In this document: positions 48,482-61,900 of the stretch, in pieces
Position numbering within the stretch: the first letter of the stretch is position 1
Layout: the number at the start of each line of letters is the position of its first letter
Assembly (NCBI RefSeq): GCF_021134715.1
Contig: NC_060026.1
Span: 3,844,001 to 3,908,000 of the forward strand
DNA from: Daphnia pulex
Taxonomy: Eukaryota > Arthropoda > Branchiopoda > Diplostraca > Daphniidae
Length of the DNA stretch: 64,000 bases
Direction: 5' to 3'
Translations under genes and position numbers: made by a program
The notes under the pieces: model-generated
The model's input: the letters and a program-made list of their open reading frames with translations, nothing else
Database searches by the model: none
What the model was told of the DNA's origin: nothing

Positions 48482-49387
48482 TTGAAAGAAAGGGGAAAAG
48501 GAGATCCGTAGCTCGGCCATAGGGAGGTTATCCAATCAAGTGGGATGCTGTTTATCTAAATAAAAAATTTAAAAAAAGGGTTACGAAAAATATCTGCAGA
48601 AACAATAAGTCAGAAAAAAGTTGAAATTAAGACAGCCGGTAAACCATAAATAAATTAACAGGAGAATTTCAGGTTTTGATGCAATACACTTATGCAAGTC
48701 ATGCATCATTCAAATACCTAGCAGGTAACAGGTTAACAAAAGTTACGAAAAACATTACCCAAGTGATGAGATGAGATTGTTGCTGACGACAGGCCAATCC
48801 ACCACCACAAGCAGAAACTGGCATATTCTGTAGTTATGATGGCTGGCTCAGGCCTCGAATCTGTACAAAGGAAAAGGTTACTGTACAGAAAGGTTATAGC
48901 TGTACAGAGCAAACATACTGCCATGCATCAAAAGCAGTGAGCTTACAACTTACATCATAAAAGTTAGTCAGAAACTAACTTGACTCTTCTATTCAAGCTC
49001 TCATAATCGTTCTAATTGTATTCATAGTTTAATTTACCTGTAAAACAGCATGGAGTGGATATTAACTATTAAGCGATTCCATAGAGAGAATCGACCACGA
49101 ATTCACGCGACCACATTTTTGGAATTTTAACAGCAGACGACACTAATCGGTCTAATTAATTAGCTATGCCTAAGTATCGATAGAAATGATTTAAAATCGA
49201 TTCTCCCGCCTAAATTCAAACCGCTCATAAAAGATAAAGCGGTTTTCTTATCCACATTATTTAAATATTTAATAGATTTCGTCTCATCAAGTTACACAGA
49301 GCCCCCTTACCAAATAATTTGCACGAAACCCTCAGATATTATAATTCCTTTTAGACCGAAACAGTTAAAATATAAAATCCTTCAGGG

Positions 49388-49409
49388 CCCTCTTGGGAAG
49401 CCAAGAGGG
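49388..49409. repeat. Perfect 9-bp hairpin with GAAG loop
   Basis: ccctcttgg / ccaagaggg around gaag. It is short and GC-rich for this region; whether it is transcribed is unknown. Confidence 0.6.
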
Positions 49410-52400
49410 AATAATGATTATTCTCAATGGCAGAGACGGAATGAACCTCCATATTGAGACTCTGAGTATATAAACTCTGACATTTGGACTTTTGGACTTT
49501 GTATAGGTCTGGGTCGGGTCTCTCGATTATAGCATAGGACCGCAGCAGCAGCAGCCAAGAGTCGTATTATATAGACTAGTGCGTTCTATATTTATTAGAG
49601 ATCTTCAGCAGGGGTCCGGTTCGGTTTTATTTTTTGGGTTAACTCTCAGACGACCGAGTTAGTTGATGGAATTGGTTAAACAAACGTTAGTAAAATGACA
49701 CCGAACAAAGTCTGTCGATATTTTTACTCACTGGGGGTCCAAAAACCACCGAGTCGCATGTAAATGATGTACGAAGCCCAAACGCGCTCATCTTGCAAAA
49801 ACTTTCTGACTTTCACCTCTCGTTCCTTATTAGACCAGTGTGTGTGTGTAACTGGTGGGTGATGTTGGGACACTTTTTTGGGGGTGTCAAGAACCAGCAA
49901 GAGCAGGTCCGAATATAAATCGACTGCGTGTCAAAGGGGCGGTGTGGGCGAGCCCAGATTTATGTGTGGAGGCGACCAAGAAGAAGAAGAAGTCACGAGC
50001 GCACACACATCCATAGACAAACACGCAATAACTATGTGTGGAACCGTCTGTGGCTGTACAGCTCCTATACAGGGCAATTGATACCATCTTAATAAAATGT
50101 TATCTCTGTCTACATGTCTATAGGGAACGATCGCAGCACGAGGACGGGATAAAAATGTTTGTTGACGACAGAGGATGGCCGGATCGGATTTTTTTCGATG
50201 AAAAGTTGGTCATAAAAATAATCAGCTTAGGCGCATGTAAATATACGCAGCGCTAGACCAATTATACATCAGCCAGCATAGGGCAATAAGTGCGTGGAAA
50301 GCGCGGGGAGACAGTTTTCCTCGTATCCAGCACGCCCGTAAAAGGTTATCAATATACAAAGGGGCTTGATAGACTATACGGGGGGGAAATGATAAACACA
50401 TTGCAGCTTATTATATACACACACACATGTATAGTATATAGAGGAACGACATGCCTATATGCCAGTATGCGTGCTGCCGTTTGGGAGGTATATTTAATAT
50501 CGCATCATCAAACATGAAAACGTATAGACATCCAAACACCAGCAGCCACTGCTGGCCAGATCCTGTTTCCTGTTGAACATTGGACACACACACACACAAA
50601 ACAAACGAGAACTAGTTTGATTTCTTTATTTTTTCTTATATTCCTCATACTATACGCTGGCTGCTGATTAGGCGATACATGCTGTGTTATTAAAATATAA
50701 GGGACTATCGTCAACTGCAATTTGAAAATTTAATTTCATCAGTCTGTTGGTTAATTAATCAAATAAGATATTTTCTCGTCTGGAGAGATATTAGAGCTGT
50801 GCATATACTGCGATCCTTATACAATGCAGCTAATAAAACCAACAGGTCAGGCATCCGGGTCAAATTATAATTCTGAGAAAAAAAGTAATCTAAAATTTTA
50901 TCGTCAATAAAAAAGATGTGGATCCCATTTGAGGGTGGTTAGCTAGCTAGCGAAGACCACATCACATTGTATATGTTGAGCTTTTCTTTTTTCCAGGGGG
51001 AATAAGGGAAGCTCATCGCGCACACTGAAGCAGTTAGCATTTCTGTGTGTGTGCTGCATGCTGGGGGGAGAGTAGAAGAAGAAGAAGAGATTAAAAATAA
51101 AAGGATTGGATTTCTCCGTCAATATAAGACGCGTCCTCACACGGAGTCGCGGGACCGTGGCGAGATAGTGCCACACATAATACGACGTTGGCACTAAATA
51201 ATAATAATAATAATATTAAATCCCCTGATAAAAAAGAAAAAAAAAAAAAAAAAAACTTTCATCTTCTCCCAATCATCACAGCATAGCATATAGCGTTCCG
51301 CGTTTATAAATAAATGTTATTTAGTTAGTAAAAAATAAAATATGTGCGCGGTCCGGTCAAACTCGTGTCTGGTTGCGGCGAGATGATGAACGAGCGCGAG
51401 TATATATATGCATGTATAAAAATGTGTGATGTCTGGGACGGGACCCGTGACCCCCTTATACCCCCGTATGATCAACTTATATAGTGGAGCGATAGCCTTG
51501 GGTAATTGAGGGCAATGCTGCTGGCGCACTAAAGGGGAAACATATAAGAGAGAAATCAAAAAAATAAAATCATCACTCGACGTCCCGACCCGAGACGGAC
51601 GCAATCAATAACACACTGGCAAGTAAATGTAGTCCCTATGTGCTTGCACACTCGGTGCCCTTTGTGTCGCGGGGGTCAACTGGTTTCTGCTCAAATGGAT
51701 AAATGGATAATCGTGTATTTACAACAGATAGATGTACACACAAAAACCAAAGCAGCTGCGCTTATATAGAAATGTGTTGGCGATCGAGTGAAACAAGAGG
51801 AGACTCAAACTGGTGAGAGATGAGATGCTGGTGGGACTTGTTCGTTATTTCCCATCGGGGCGGAACCAGATTAAAACGTTTCGTCTCGTTTCCAGGAAAC
51901 GTCATCACGAAGCGCTTGCGTCGTCGCTTCTCCGGCCAAAACTTATGAATTATATTCCAGAAAAGTGTTGGCGCTCTATAATATCAGTTTCGAGATTGCA
52001 CGCATGTAATTATATTGGCTGGGGCTGGGGCTGAGCCAGCACAGCAGCATCTGCTCTTGCTGACTCTCATCCGCGTCTGTGATGTGCGTAGATCGTTAGA
52101 CGTCAATAATAAATATCTATCTATCGTTCGATATTATAATTATCTTCACGTTTTTTTCCGTTTGTTGACCGAATTCTTAGATTTTTCCAGATAATTCTCG
52201 GTATTAAACAAGTTGCACACGGACGCACGTTCACCGTATTGGTTTCGCTTTCGTTTTGGATTTCGTCGAACCGATTTCTCGTACCGACCTCGTTACTAAC
52301 CTCGTTACTAACGCCAGCAGTTGACACCAGAATAAAAAATGTCGCCCAATTAATTATTTGCGCATTATACATGAATCGAATATACGTTAACAAAGCCAAA

Positions 52401-55400
52401 AGGCCTGTGAAGTATATTGCGGGTGGATGTTGCTGAGGTTTCCGTTGATGAATGGCGCCGGGGTTGGGCCTAGTCGGACACATTTGTCCGTCTTCTGGCG
52501 CCCGCCGATCTCCTCCCACTGCCATGTCCCATGGTCCCCATCGTGCGCTGGCTCTCTTTTCACCCATAATCCTTTTTCCCTAGTCCCATCAGCCAAAAAG
52601 AATAAGATATAGTCCTCCTCTATTCTGTATATATATTTAACTGCTGCTTTCGGTAGTGACTGGGATATACAATGTTTTGTCAATTGAATTATTATACAGC
52701 TCCGCTTTTTTTTTCGTCCCCTTGCTGTCTCTACGGTAATGAGCCGGCCACAAAGAAGGGACGGGGCCAAGCAATAAGCAACACACAGCAAGAAAATAGG
52801 AGAGAGGAAAAAAAAGGGAAAATGAGGTTATTGATTGGGGTCGGAAGTGTCACAAGTGTTAAAAGAAGAAAGGTTCGACGCTGACTTGTTTGCATTCCAC
52901 ATAACATTTAGGCCCCGCGTGTAAAAAATCACGAATAGTTTTTTCTTTTTTTTAGAAAGAGATGGTAAAAACTATTCGGATGTTGTGTAACAGTGGCGCA
53001 GCTCCGGTGATAATAAATTATATATTTTTCGGGAAATGCTCAACATTTTTCCCTGTGTGTTGTGCGGGGCCTAAAGAATCTCCCGCTGCTGAAGAAATAA
53101 CTGACAGCCCAGCAGCAGCAAATTCATCTCTTCGATGGGAGTTTTTTTTTTTTTTTTTCTGCGCCGGGCGCATATTTGACGGGAGGAGACGGTGCCCCCA
53201 TTAGCGCACACATGCTGTGTATATATAGGGCTGATGGGGCCTGCTGGCCTACCCCTTCATTAGGTCTCATAATGACAGGCCTACCATCACTAAGAGAGAG
53301 ATATAGACTTATAGTCCATTTACAGCTTTTTAGTAAGTGCATGTTTGCTTTAGTGGAAAATGAGAGACTAGCTGCTCCGGCAGAGGTATGCGCAACATAT
53401 AAGAGACATGTCTTTAGCACCCATAACAGTCAAAAAGTTACAATATCCGTCCGTCCTCTCAGATTCATATAGATTTCTTATATATTATTCCACACATCTT
53501 TTTCCTCTTGTGTGTTGGCCTGGCGCTCGTTTCCTGGTCCAACGACTCGGAGAGAGACACGAGTCTCATTTGCTTTCCTTAATTGGCTTCCGTGTACCAC
53601 TCCCACCACCCGGAATATAACTCGAAGGAGGGGGGCCAGCAGCTAGCAGCAGGAGTACAGTCAAATATTTTGACCAAAGTCTATCAGCAAGGCAGTTTCC
53701 AGGAAGACAGATATAGATGTATGCATCGCTGCTGGGCTGTATAGATAGGGCGTGCTCATTAGTGAGAGCCTTATGTGTGTCTATATACATCAAACTGCGT
53801 CGTCGTCATTCGACCGTATTACAAGTCGATGTGTAGTTGGACACATCCGCTGGATGGGTTGAAAACTGTCGACCCCCCAGCACAGCCACTCAGAGAATGT
53901 AACCGACTATAATAATGTAAAACAGCCAGCGTGAAAATGAGTCGACTCTTTTATCAAGGGCGCGGGCTGTGTCTGACCAACTAGTCAACTCGTTTTTTAA
54001 AATATTCCAATCAGCTAAGACAATTTTGGTTATGCTGCTGCTGCAGTTTGCAGCTTCCGATGGCCTTGCTAGTCGCTAGTTATACGTATCTGTATATGTA
54101 CATATACCAGGAACACTGGCATCAAACTACGCTGTTTATGTCGAACAAATAAGGAGATAGAATAATAAGAGAATCTAAACTGGTTATCATTAAATTGAGA
54201 CTCGCTGCTGTTTAATTCTTTTTCCTATAGCCAGCCAGTGCTTCTGTGTGTCGACTCAATTGGGAGTGACAGCTGATGGCTCGTGATTGAGCGTCGCTGT
54301 TCTCAGGTCACGTTTGATCGCTCCTTCTTTATCTTTCCGTCGCCCGTCGCTCCTCTGCTGGCCCAGCATTTCAGCCAAACTTGTCACCAGTGACCAGTCA
54401 CAAATGGGAGGTGCAAACAGCAGCCAAGGTTTTCGCCTTCTCACCCCAGCAGCAGCAGCAGCTCCAGCGCCATACAACAATGTCTGTCTCTCTCTCTCCA
54501 CACTATGTGTGTTGTATATAGCTAGTAACTGGCTGTGCAGCAACAGAAACAACTTAATTAATATCCGCTCGTCATCGTCGTCGTCGTATATTTATAACTT
54601 CCCCAGACTGCACCGCGCGTTCGCTCGACCGTTTGACGTGGCCCCGATTGAAACATTTTCTCTCTCCCTCTTTCTCTTTTCCTTATTCTCTCTCCCTCCT
54701 GGTTCCCATCCTATATATATGCTCTGGCTGGCTGGCTGGCTGTGTGTTAGATTCCTCCTTTTATGTAATAATATACATCCACCTCTTTTGAATCACACAC
54801 AGCCACTCGCTCTATTGGCTTGCCTGTCAAGGCGTGTAACACGTTGCTGTTATACGTGTTAATTAAAACGCCATTGTGAGACCCTTTTTTTTCTTCTCTT
54901 CTCTCTCCGGCTCACAATAAAAAAAAAACAATGTTTTGCCGGGCTGGCGTGTAATGTTTTGTGACGTCTGCCCCCCATCCATCGGCCAGCGCGTTCAATA
55001 GGCCAGCAGCAGCTGCTCCTCTGCGGCCCTCGTCTTTCCAACCTTGAAATTCACGTAGTATTCAATCATTAGGCGCATACGTTCAACACAAAGCAATCGA
55101 ATAACAAGAGAAACGGGGATGATGATTTGATTCGTGAAAGGCGCCCCCAATGACGAGATGTTTATGTAAGGTATATATATAAAGAACGTAGGAGATATAG
55201 GCGGGCGGCATATATAATAATGATCACGATCGATAATGATATGCGTGAGACTTTTCAATGGTGCCATAAATCATGGCGCACCGTATGGAAATATTGAACT
55301 GATTTTTGGTCTTGTATAAAGACATGGCTGGCGAATAGCAGCCTAGCTCTTTCTTGTTTTTCTTCCTCTTTGGGCTTCCAGCACGATCGAGTGGAATGAT

Positions 55401-55844
55401 GTTTCAGATTTTTAAAACCAGCAACTGCTGCGGTACGACGTGTGCAGTGTGCACATCGACTCAAACGTGTAGTGATAGGCCATTTATCACATACGGGGAC
55501 CGAATGAATCACCTCTAATTAAGCCAGGCTGATTTTCCTTTCCATTTCATTCGAATTGTGTTGTCGTCGCTGTTAACTTGTTGTGTCAGCACTATTACAT
55601 CACACAGTAGACCCGTATCAGAGCTATAAAAATATAACCAATAATTCAGTTGGTGTTCGTGTACTTATCACGCAACTTTTCAGATTTGGAAGGAAATAAA
55701 TCAAGTATGAGCAACATCGTCAAGCTAAGTTAATGGCGAATGAATGGGTTATTGATGGGAATGAGAGAAACACCACACAGCAGATAACCCCTCTTTTATT
55801 TTGGGAATAGAAACAAATTATAAAAGCACGCGAGTTCAATGGCC

Positions 55845-58800
55845 CAATTGGATTAATCGCTCGTCCCATCTTATATAATGGAATTGTGACTAACGAACAA
55901 TATTCCTTGTTGATACTTTCTTTAATGAATGTTGTGTAATGATCGACAAGAAAGAGTCTTCTCTTAATACCTTGAGCATGTTGATGGGTATTGACACCAT
56001 CTTTCTCGTATAGACTAGAGATAATTTATTAAGAATGCAATTTCATTTTCAGTTGTGAGATTCGTCAGTTAATGAAATGGTTAGCACCCCGTCTCACTCC
56101 TACGATCTATTAGGAGAGAAACAAGTTGCTAACCGCTTGATCATTAGATCTGACAAATGCATGAAGTTATAGAACTGGGATTGCTTCCAGAAAATAAATA
56201 ATGAATGAAACTAAATAATCGTGATGTTTCAGCTCCATTTCATTCGATAGGGAAAGGTCTATATTCATGCAAATTAACCAATTCAGGTATTGATTAGCGT
56301 CAATCTAAAATGACTGTATATAGTTCACTCTCAACCAAGCGAAAATTCGTCAGTTTAGTGCGCAATAAGGGTAAAAGCAATCATCCGTCGTTGTATTATG
56401 CATAGTAATACTATCTTCACTAAAGGCTGTACAGCGACGATTCTCCCTTTCGGTTTGACCGAAAATTTATTCTAAATAGTAGCGGGAACCTTTTTTTTTT
56501 GTACATCACGTGTTAATATTCGATTTCGTGTCGTGAACATTGTTGGGCACTTCTATTGGCTTTAAGTGTTGTGGGTAAATACAATTTTCCCGAGGAATTG
56601 TTAACACATTTTTAAGTTACAGTATGACATTTTCGCAATTCAGCTTGTAAACGTTACAAAATATATAGATAGCTAAATTATTTCAATGGTTAGACTTGCA
56701 ATTATCTGAGTTATTGAATATGATTCCCAAGAGGAGTGACCCAACCAGTTCCCATAGCTGAGTTGATTAACCAATTTACACCTAATCTAGTTATCATCAA
56801 CCAACGGCAGTTAATTGCAATAGCGATTGAATAAATAAATGAAAATGTTTTAGTTATGAACCTTATTTTAATTGATCACAATCAGTAAATCTGACTGTCA
56901 ACATAACGTTGCTATTTGCGAACCAGTCCATCAATTCTAGTTAAAATCGTCAAGTGTGTTTCGTGATATTGGCTAGATTGATGTTCACTTCACAGAATAA
57001 TGAATGTGCAATGTTGAGAGGCGTTCTAATGAATTATTTGACCTCTGTAAGTTGATTCGATGAGGTGTCCGTATAAATATAACCAATCTCTTTATCTCCG
57101 TTCGTGTTTGTACCTAAATATTTATCAGTGTGGCGGGAATTCTTTCTTCATCACATGTTTATATTCGATTATGTTTCGTGAGCATTGTTGGGCACCCTTA
57201 TTGGCGTCAAGTGGAGTGGATATAAACAATTTTCCCGTGGAAATGTTAACGAATTTTACAAGCTACAGTATGACATTTTCGCAATTTAGCTTGTGGACAA
57301 CGTCTGATACTTACTTGGTTTATTTTTTTTCATTTATTGTGACTTGTAATACCCTGTCTGCAGTTGCAAGGGAATACCTTGGTCTTGCTTGCTCAGTGTA
57401 ACGGTCTAAGTCATAGACCGAGACCGAGCGTAATATTCAATTTACCTGCCACAGGAAATCGCACTGAAAAATCAGCTAATATAAAAATTAAATTTCATTG
57501 AATATAAATCCTAATAATTTTGATTCTTATGTGTAAATCCGGCTGTTAAAGTTACGTCGCTCTTTGTAAACCTGTCCATCGATTTACGTGTAAATAACCA
57601 AATCTATCTCGTGATTATGCCTTGATTGATGTTCACTCCGCAGAATGTTGAATGTGCAATGTAGGAAAGTGTTCTAACGAATTACATGACCTCTGTAAGT
57701 TGACTCGATTGTGCCTCTGTTCGAAAAAACAAAACAAAAACGAACAACTATCTGAGTGCACTGGTCCAACTGGATTTTTCACTCTCCCAATCCTATAAAT
57801 AGAATTCTGAGTAGCGAGCATTGTTTGTGTTTGTAACCATCTTCGATGAATGTTGTTTATTAAACCTTAAGGCACAGACTTTATTAGTTCAATAATATTA
57901 TAGATGACATTGACGCCAGCCTTCTCATTCAATTGTTGATCAACATAATTTGGATGCGTTTACATTATATTATTAAGTCAGCCGTTAGATGGAAATTAGG
58001 AACGATTAATTATTGTATTAACGTTATTACCAACTTTCCTTTACTGAAAACCCAATTACGACGACTGGATATTTTAACTGGAAATACTTCCAGAATATAA
58101 ATTGTATTTGAAATTATTCGACCTTGATATTGCAGATCCTTTTAGTTCCACAGGGTAAAGTCTGTATTCATTTAAAAAACATATTTACATATTAAATGGT
58201 CTAGATAGAAACTGTCTGTTTAGTGTTCACTCTCTATCAAGAGAAAATGTGTTAGGTTAGTGCACAAAAATAGTAAAAAACAATTCCCTGCAGTTTATTT
58301 ACGCAAAGTACCACCCACAGTCTCATACAACAGTGATTATGCACCCTTTCCGTTTGACTGAACATTTCATTTTTATTCCAAATCGTAGCGGTATTTTTTT
58401 TTCATCGCGTGTTATCCGATTGCGCGTCGTGAACATTGTTGGGCATTGCTATTTGCGTCAAGTAGAGTGGATAAATATCATTTTCCCGAAGAATTGTTAA
58501 CAAATTTTGTAAGTTTCAGTATGATGTTTTCGCAATTCAGTTTGTATACAATGTCTAATACTTAGAAAGCTATTCATTTCCATTTATTACGATGTACGAA
58601 CAAATGTTCCTCATTGTTCTAAAGATAGAAGAGTATGACGGTACAATCTGAAGTCAACTTATAATGTCTTTGAATGATTGGCCAATTCATTTCATCTTGA
58701 ATAGAATTGTATTGATACAGCTAATCGTACACATGCTACAATTCTTCACATTCACACGTGAAACTTCATTCAATATGAACTTTCTCCTTTACAATCCCAT

Positions 58801-58990
58801 CTCCATCTGATAGATCCGACTAGTAATGTAACGATGCTGTTAACAGACCTGACCATCCATTTTTATTGAAAATAATCGAGTATTTCTCGTGCTATTACTT
58901 AAATTGATGTTCACTCCATAGAATGTTGAATAAGCAATGTAGGAAGGCGTTCTCACGAATTATTTGACCTCTGTAAGTTGATTTGATTGT
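55845..58990 (+). repeat. Second nested tandem array, units of about 1.25 kb and 0.65 kb
   Basis: The anchor gacctctgtaagttgat (one mismatch in the middle copy) recurs at 57040, 57688 and 58966; the anchor attgttgggca at 56539, 57184 and 58435. Between them, all three copies share a tccatc(a/g)att-like stretch and gatgttcact...gaatgt...aatgt. Units 1 (55845-57065) and 3 (about 57760-58990) also share a front half (tcctataaatagaattctga-like, then attgacaccatctttctc / attgacgccagccttctc). The middle unit (57066-57720) lacks the front half. Copies are diverged, so the array is old. No coding frame is conserved. Confidence 0.7.
56064..56154 (+). ncRNA. miRNA-precursor-like hairpin (speculative)
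   Basis: A 91-nt foldback: gtcag/ctgac, taatga/tcatta and ggttagca/tgctaacc pair in order. An inner stem of 23-nt arms has 18 of 23 positions paired with only symmetrical mismatches, closed by a 10-nt loop (acgatctatt). The geometry resembles an animal pre-miRNA. It lies in unit 1 of the second tandem array, and the matching place in unit 3 does not keep the pairing, which argues against function. It matches no miRNA I can name with confidence. Confidence 0.2.
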
Positions 58991-61900
58991 GTCTCCTTAT
59001 AAAAAAAATCCCTTCTCTCCGTCCGTGTGTGTATGTACTACTGTGAGCGGCCTAAATATTTATCAGTGTGGGCAGGCCTAACGTCCAATCGTACCCTACT
59101 CACTATATACAATGAAAACAGACACTCCCTCTTTTTTTCGCATGTAAAATCTAAAAGGAATTCTTCGATGACAACAACACGGAATAAGCCGCCCGAGCAG
59201 AATTTTTCCTATGAATTTTGTAGAAAAAATGCATTTTCAAATGGATTTACTGTTAGAAATCAATTTTGAAAATATAAAAGAGACACGTTCATTCTGCACT
59301 TGTTTACACCTTTTTACAATAAAATAACTATATAAATGTTCATTAAAAATACTTTACAAAATCCAACCAATGTTAGCAAGCCAAGTAATATGTGAAAGTT
59401 GTAGCATATATTGGATACACGTACAGCCTATCGATTACACCGATGATGTTTACGATTTATGCGGGTATAGCAACGATTACCGCCTTTTAATTACACCTCC
59501 TTGCTTTTCCTAAATTTTCTTTGCCCCTTAACTAATTCCCCTGATTAATGATTGATAATTGCCCTTTATAGAATTTGAAAAGTTCCATGTGAAACTTTAT
59601 AATAAATTCCAATAAAATTGACATTTTATCTCAGTAAGAGAACGCGTCATTTGATTGATATAATCCAATCTAATAATTAAACACTCACACAGTCACCCTT
59701 TATATACTTTGCCGAAGCTCAAACCATGATGAGTAAAATTCACATATTGCCGTCTCGTTTTCATACGTTAGTTAGCCGATTTTCGTCTTTATTTTTTAGT
59801 GAACATTATCCTCTTGGCCTTAACTATGAAGTTCTTTTATTAAAAATGTCGTTTTCGCTTCACAACTATCGTAAATCTTAAAAATTAACAAATTTCCGGC
59901 TTGCTTTGCGTTTATTTCTTCCGTAGCTCGATCAGTGGTTCAGCCTTGAACGCGTCTCCCCTCTACCGATGCAAATACAAGTGCTCGAGTTTCCACACTT
60001 TTAAAAAATGAAAAACCTTACTCACTTAGTGGTTCACCGCTGCTGTGAGATGAAAGGAGAATTGAGTAGTAGGAGAATTTTTTTTAAGTATTTTTCACCA
60101 CTATGATTACCATTAAACTTTCCAAAATTAAATCATGTTATTCACATCAAGATAAACGCTAAAATGAACGGTTTTTCAGCAGTGAAAATATCAGTTTATT
60201 TACTATTTCACCAAACGCAATGGTTCTTGGATAAGAAAATTCTTCTCGGGCGTTTTCATTCCTCCCAAGACGATTAATCAATATTACATACAAATCAGAC
60301 GCCATTTAAACTGGCATCCATATATAAATAATCCAACGGCGTATATTTCTCTACACACCGATCACAACAGCACACGATGGCGCAAGGCAACAGGAAACGA
60401 TAAATAGAATGTAAGCGAACGCGAATGAATAGCGCCTTGATGAAGTTCGACTGTTGAGCACCGGTTGTACGAGAAAAAAAAATGAAATTTAAAAAAATAA
60501 ATTTTCCTTCTTTTTCTTTCAAAGAAAAAAAAAACGACATTCAGCAATGCATTTAAAAAAGGTTACACGATTGTGGGGGAGGTCACAAACATCCGCCGGC
60601 TCGATCCTAACACACGAACGGCTCATAAAGCAGCGCGATGACAATCTGAAAAAATAAAAGTTGATAGCCTATTCCCGAATGTGTACGAAAAAGTCGTGTA
60701 GTTCATTATTGGTCTTACTATTTTTGATGTCATTATTATTATTATTATTTGATTATTTTCTTCTTGTCGATGTTGAAAGGCATCCATTAGCCTCCCGTAG
60801 AGAAAAGGGCCTCATATAGCTGCTGCTGCTTTTGTTCACTTTTTTCTTTTTTTACCTGTGCGACACGGGGAAAAACGGCGTCCACCAAACGAGGAAAAAT
60901 GAAACAAAATAATTGAAGCCTGATTTGATAAATAGTGGTCTGTGTACAGCAGTGTATATAATATAGAAAGAGAAGTGAGACGAGAACCATATTTGGGGAA
61001 ATGTGGGTGTCTTTTTCGTATTGCTGCCCTTTCTCGGCAACTAGGTCTTCGCAGAATAATTGTATGGGAAACAATCTGTTATCAAGATGTCCGTTTACAA
61101 AACTGACTGACGGCTTGTCAATCTTATATTATAGTATCTCTTTTTCTCTCTCCCCTTTTAGATTTCTCATCAACTTGGCTGACTGGCTTCTATTCCCCTT
61201 TCATTCATTTTCTTCTTATTCGACTCGTTTTGGAGTTTTTGACGTTTACCTTTTTTGGGGTTCCCAGCAGGTATATTGTTAATGCGTGTGTGTGTGTTAA
61301 TTGATTGGAACTCGTCAACTCCTCCGCGTCCTCGTTTTCACTTATTTTCAGCATATTATAATATACGCCGTGTCTGTCTAGTTGCTGCTTGGCTCCGTTT
61401 GGCTTGGTTAACTGGTTAACGAGCCCCTAAAAAATGTCGGACGACAACTTGGCACACCTTGATAAATCGACTTGTCTTGTCTCTCTTATATACATCCCGC
61501 ACTTACTTATAGGCGCTGGATGAGGTCGCGGGCCCTTAATATAGCCACGCATAGCGCGTCAGACGGGATATAGAGGCTGGTTGGCCAGCTGACACATACG
61601 TGGATAATAATAATCATCTCGGCATTTGTCCGCCATTATACACTGACTGATGATTTGGCACCCTTTTTTGACTCTCTCTCTTATCCTGTGTTCTACTCGG
61701 AGGATATCCAGCACAGCAGCAGCCAACCGGGAAAAAGTTAAAAAGGAGTTGACGATTGTCAAAAGGCAAAAGACAAAGACAAAGGGAAAAAGAGAAAGAG
61801 AGTTATGCTCGACCTCCATCTTCAGGTCGCACGTCAACTATGCAGCTTGGTCCGCTAATTGGCTCCTGGTTCTTCTTCTTCTTCCTCATTTCTATTCTTT

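Larger units (their letters stand above)
44693..55844. other. 11 kb without a recognisable gene, rich in simple repeats
   Basis: No frame here looks like a protein family and no splice-consistent series of exons emerged. Simple repeats are dense: TTC x6 (46735-46752), AC repeats near 47380-47393, TATATA near 47160, AAT x6 (51197-51214), a 20-A run (51237-51256), a 17-T run (53142-53158), AGC repeats near 49540 and 54450, CGT near 54570. Perfect short hairpins occur at 48436-48481 (10-bp arms) and 49388-49409 (9-bp arms, GAAG loop). The texture suits a regulatory region or a very long intron of a gene lying outside the window. Confidence 0.5.

Noticed and set aside
54287..54862. 191-codon plus frame in the desert
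   Set aside because: Composition is driven by CAG/CTCT simple repeats, it resembles no family and has no supporting splice or start context.
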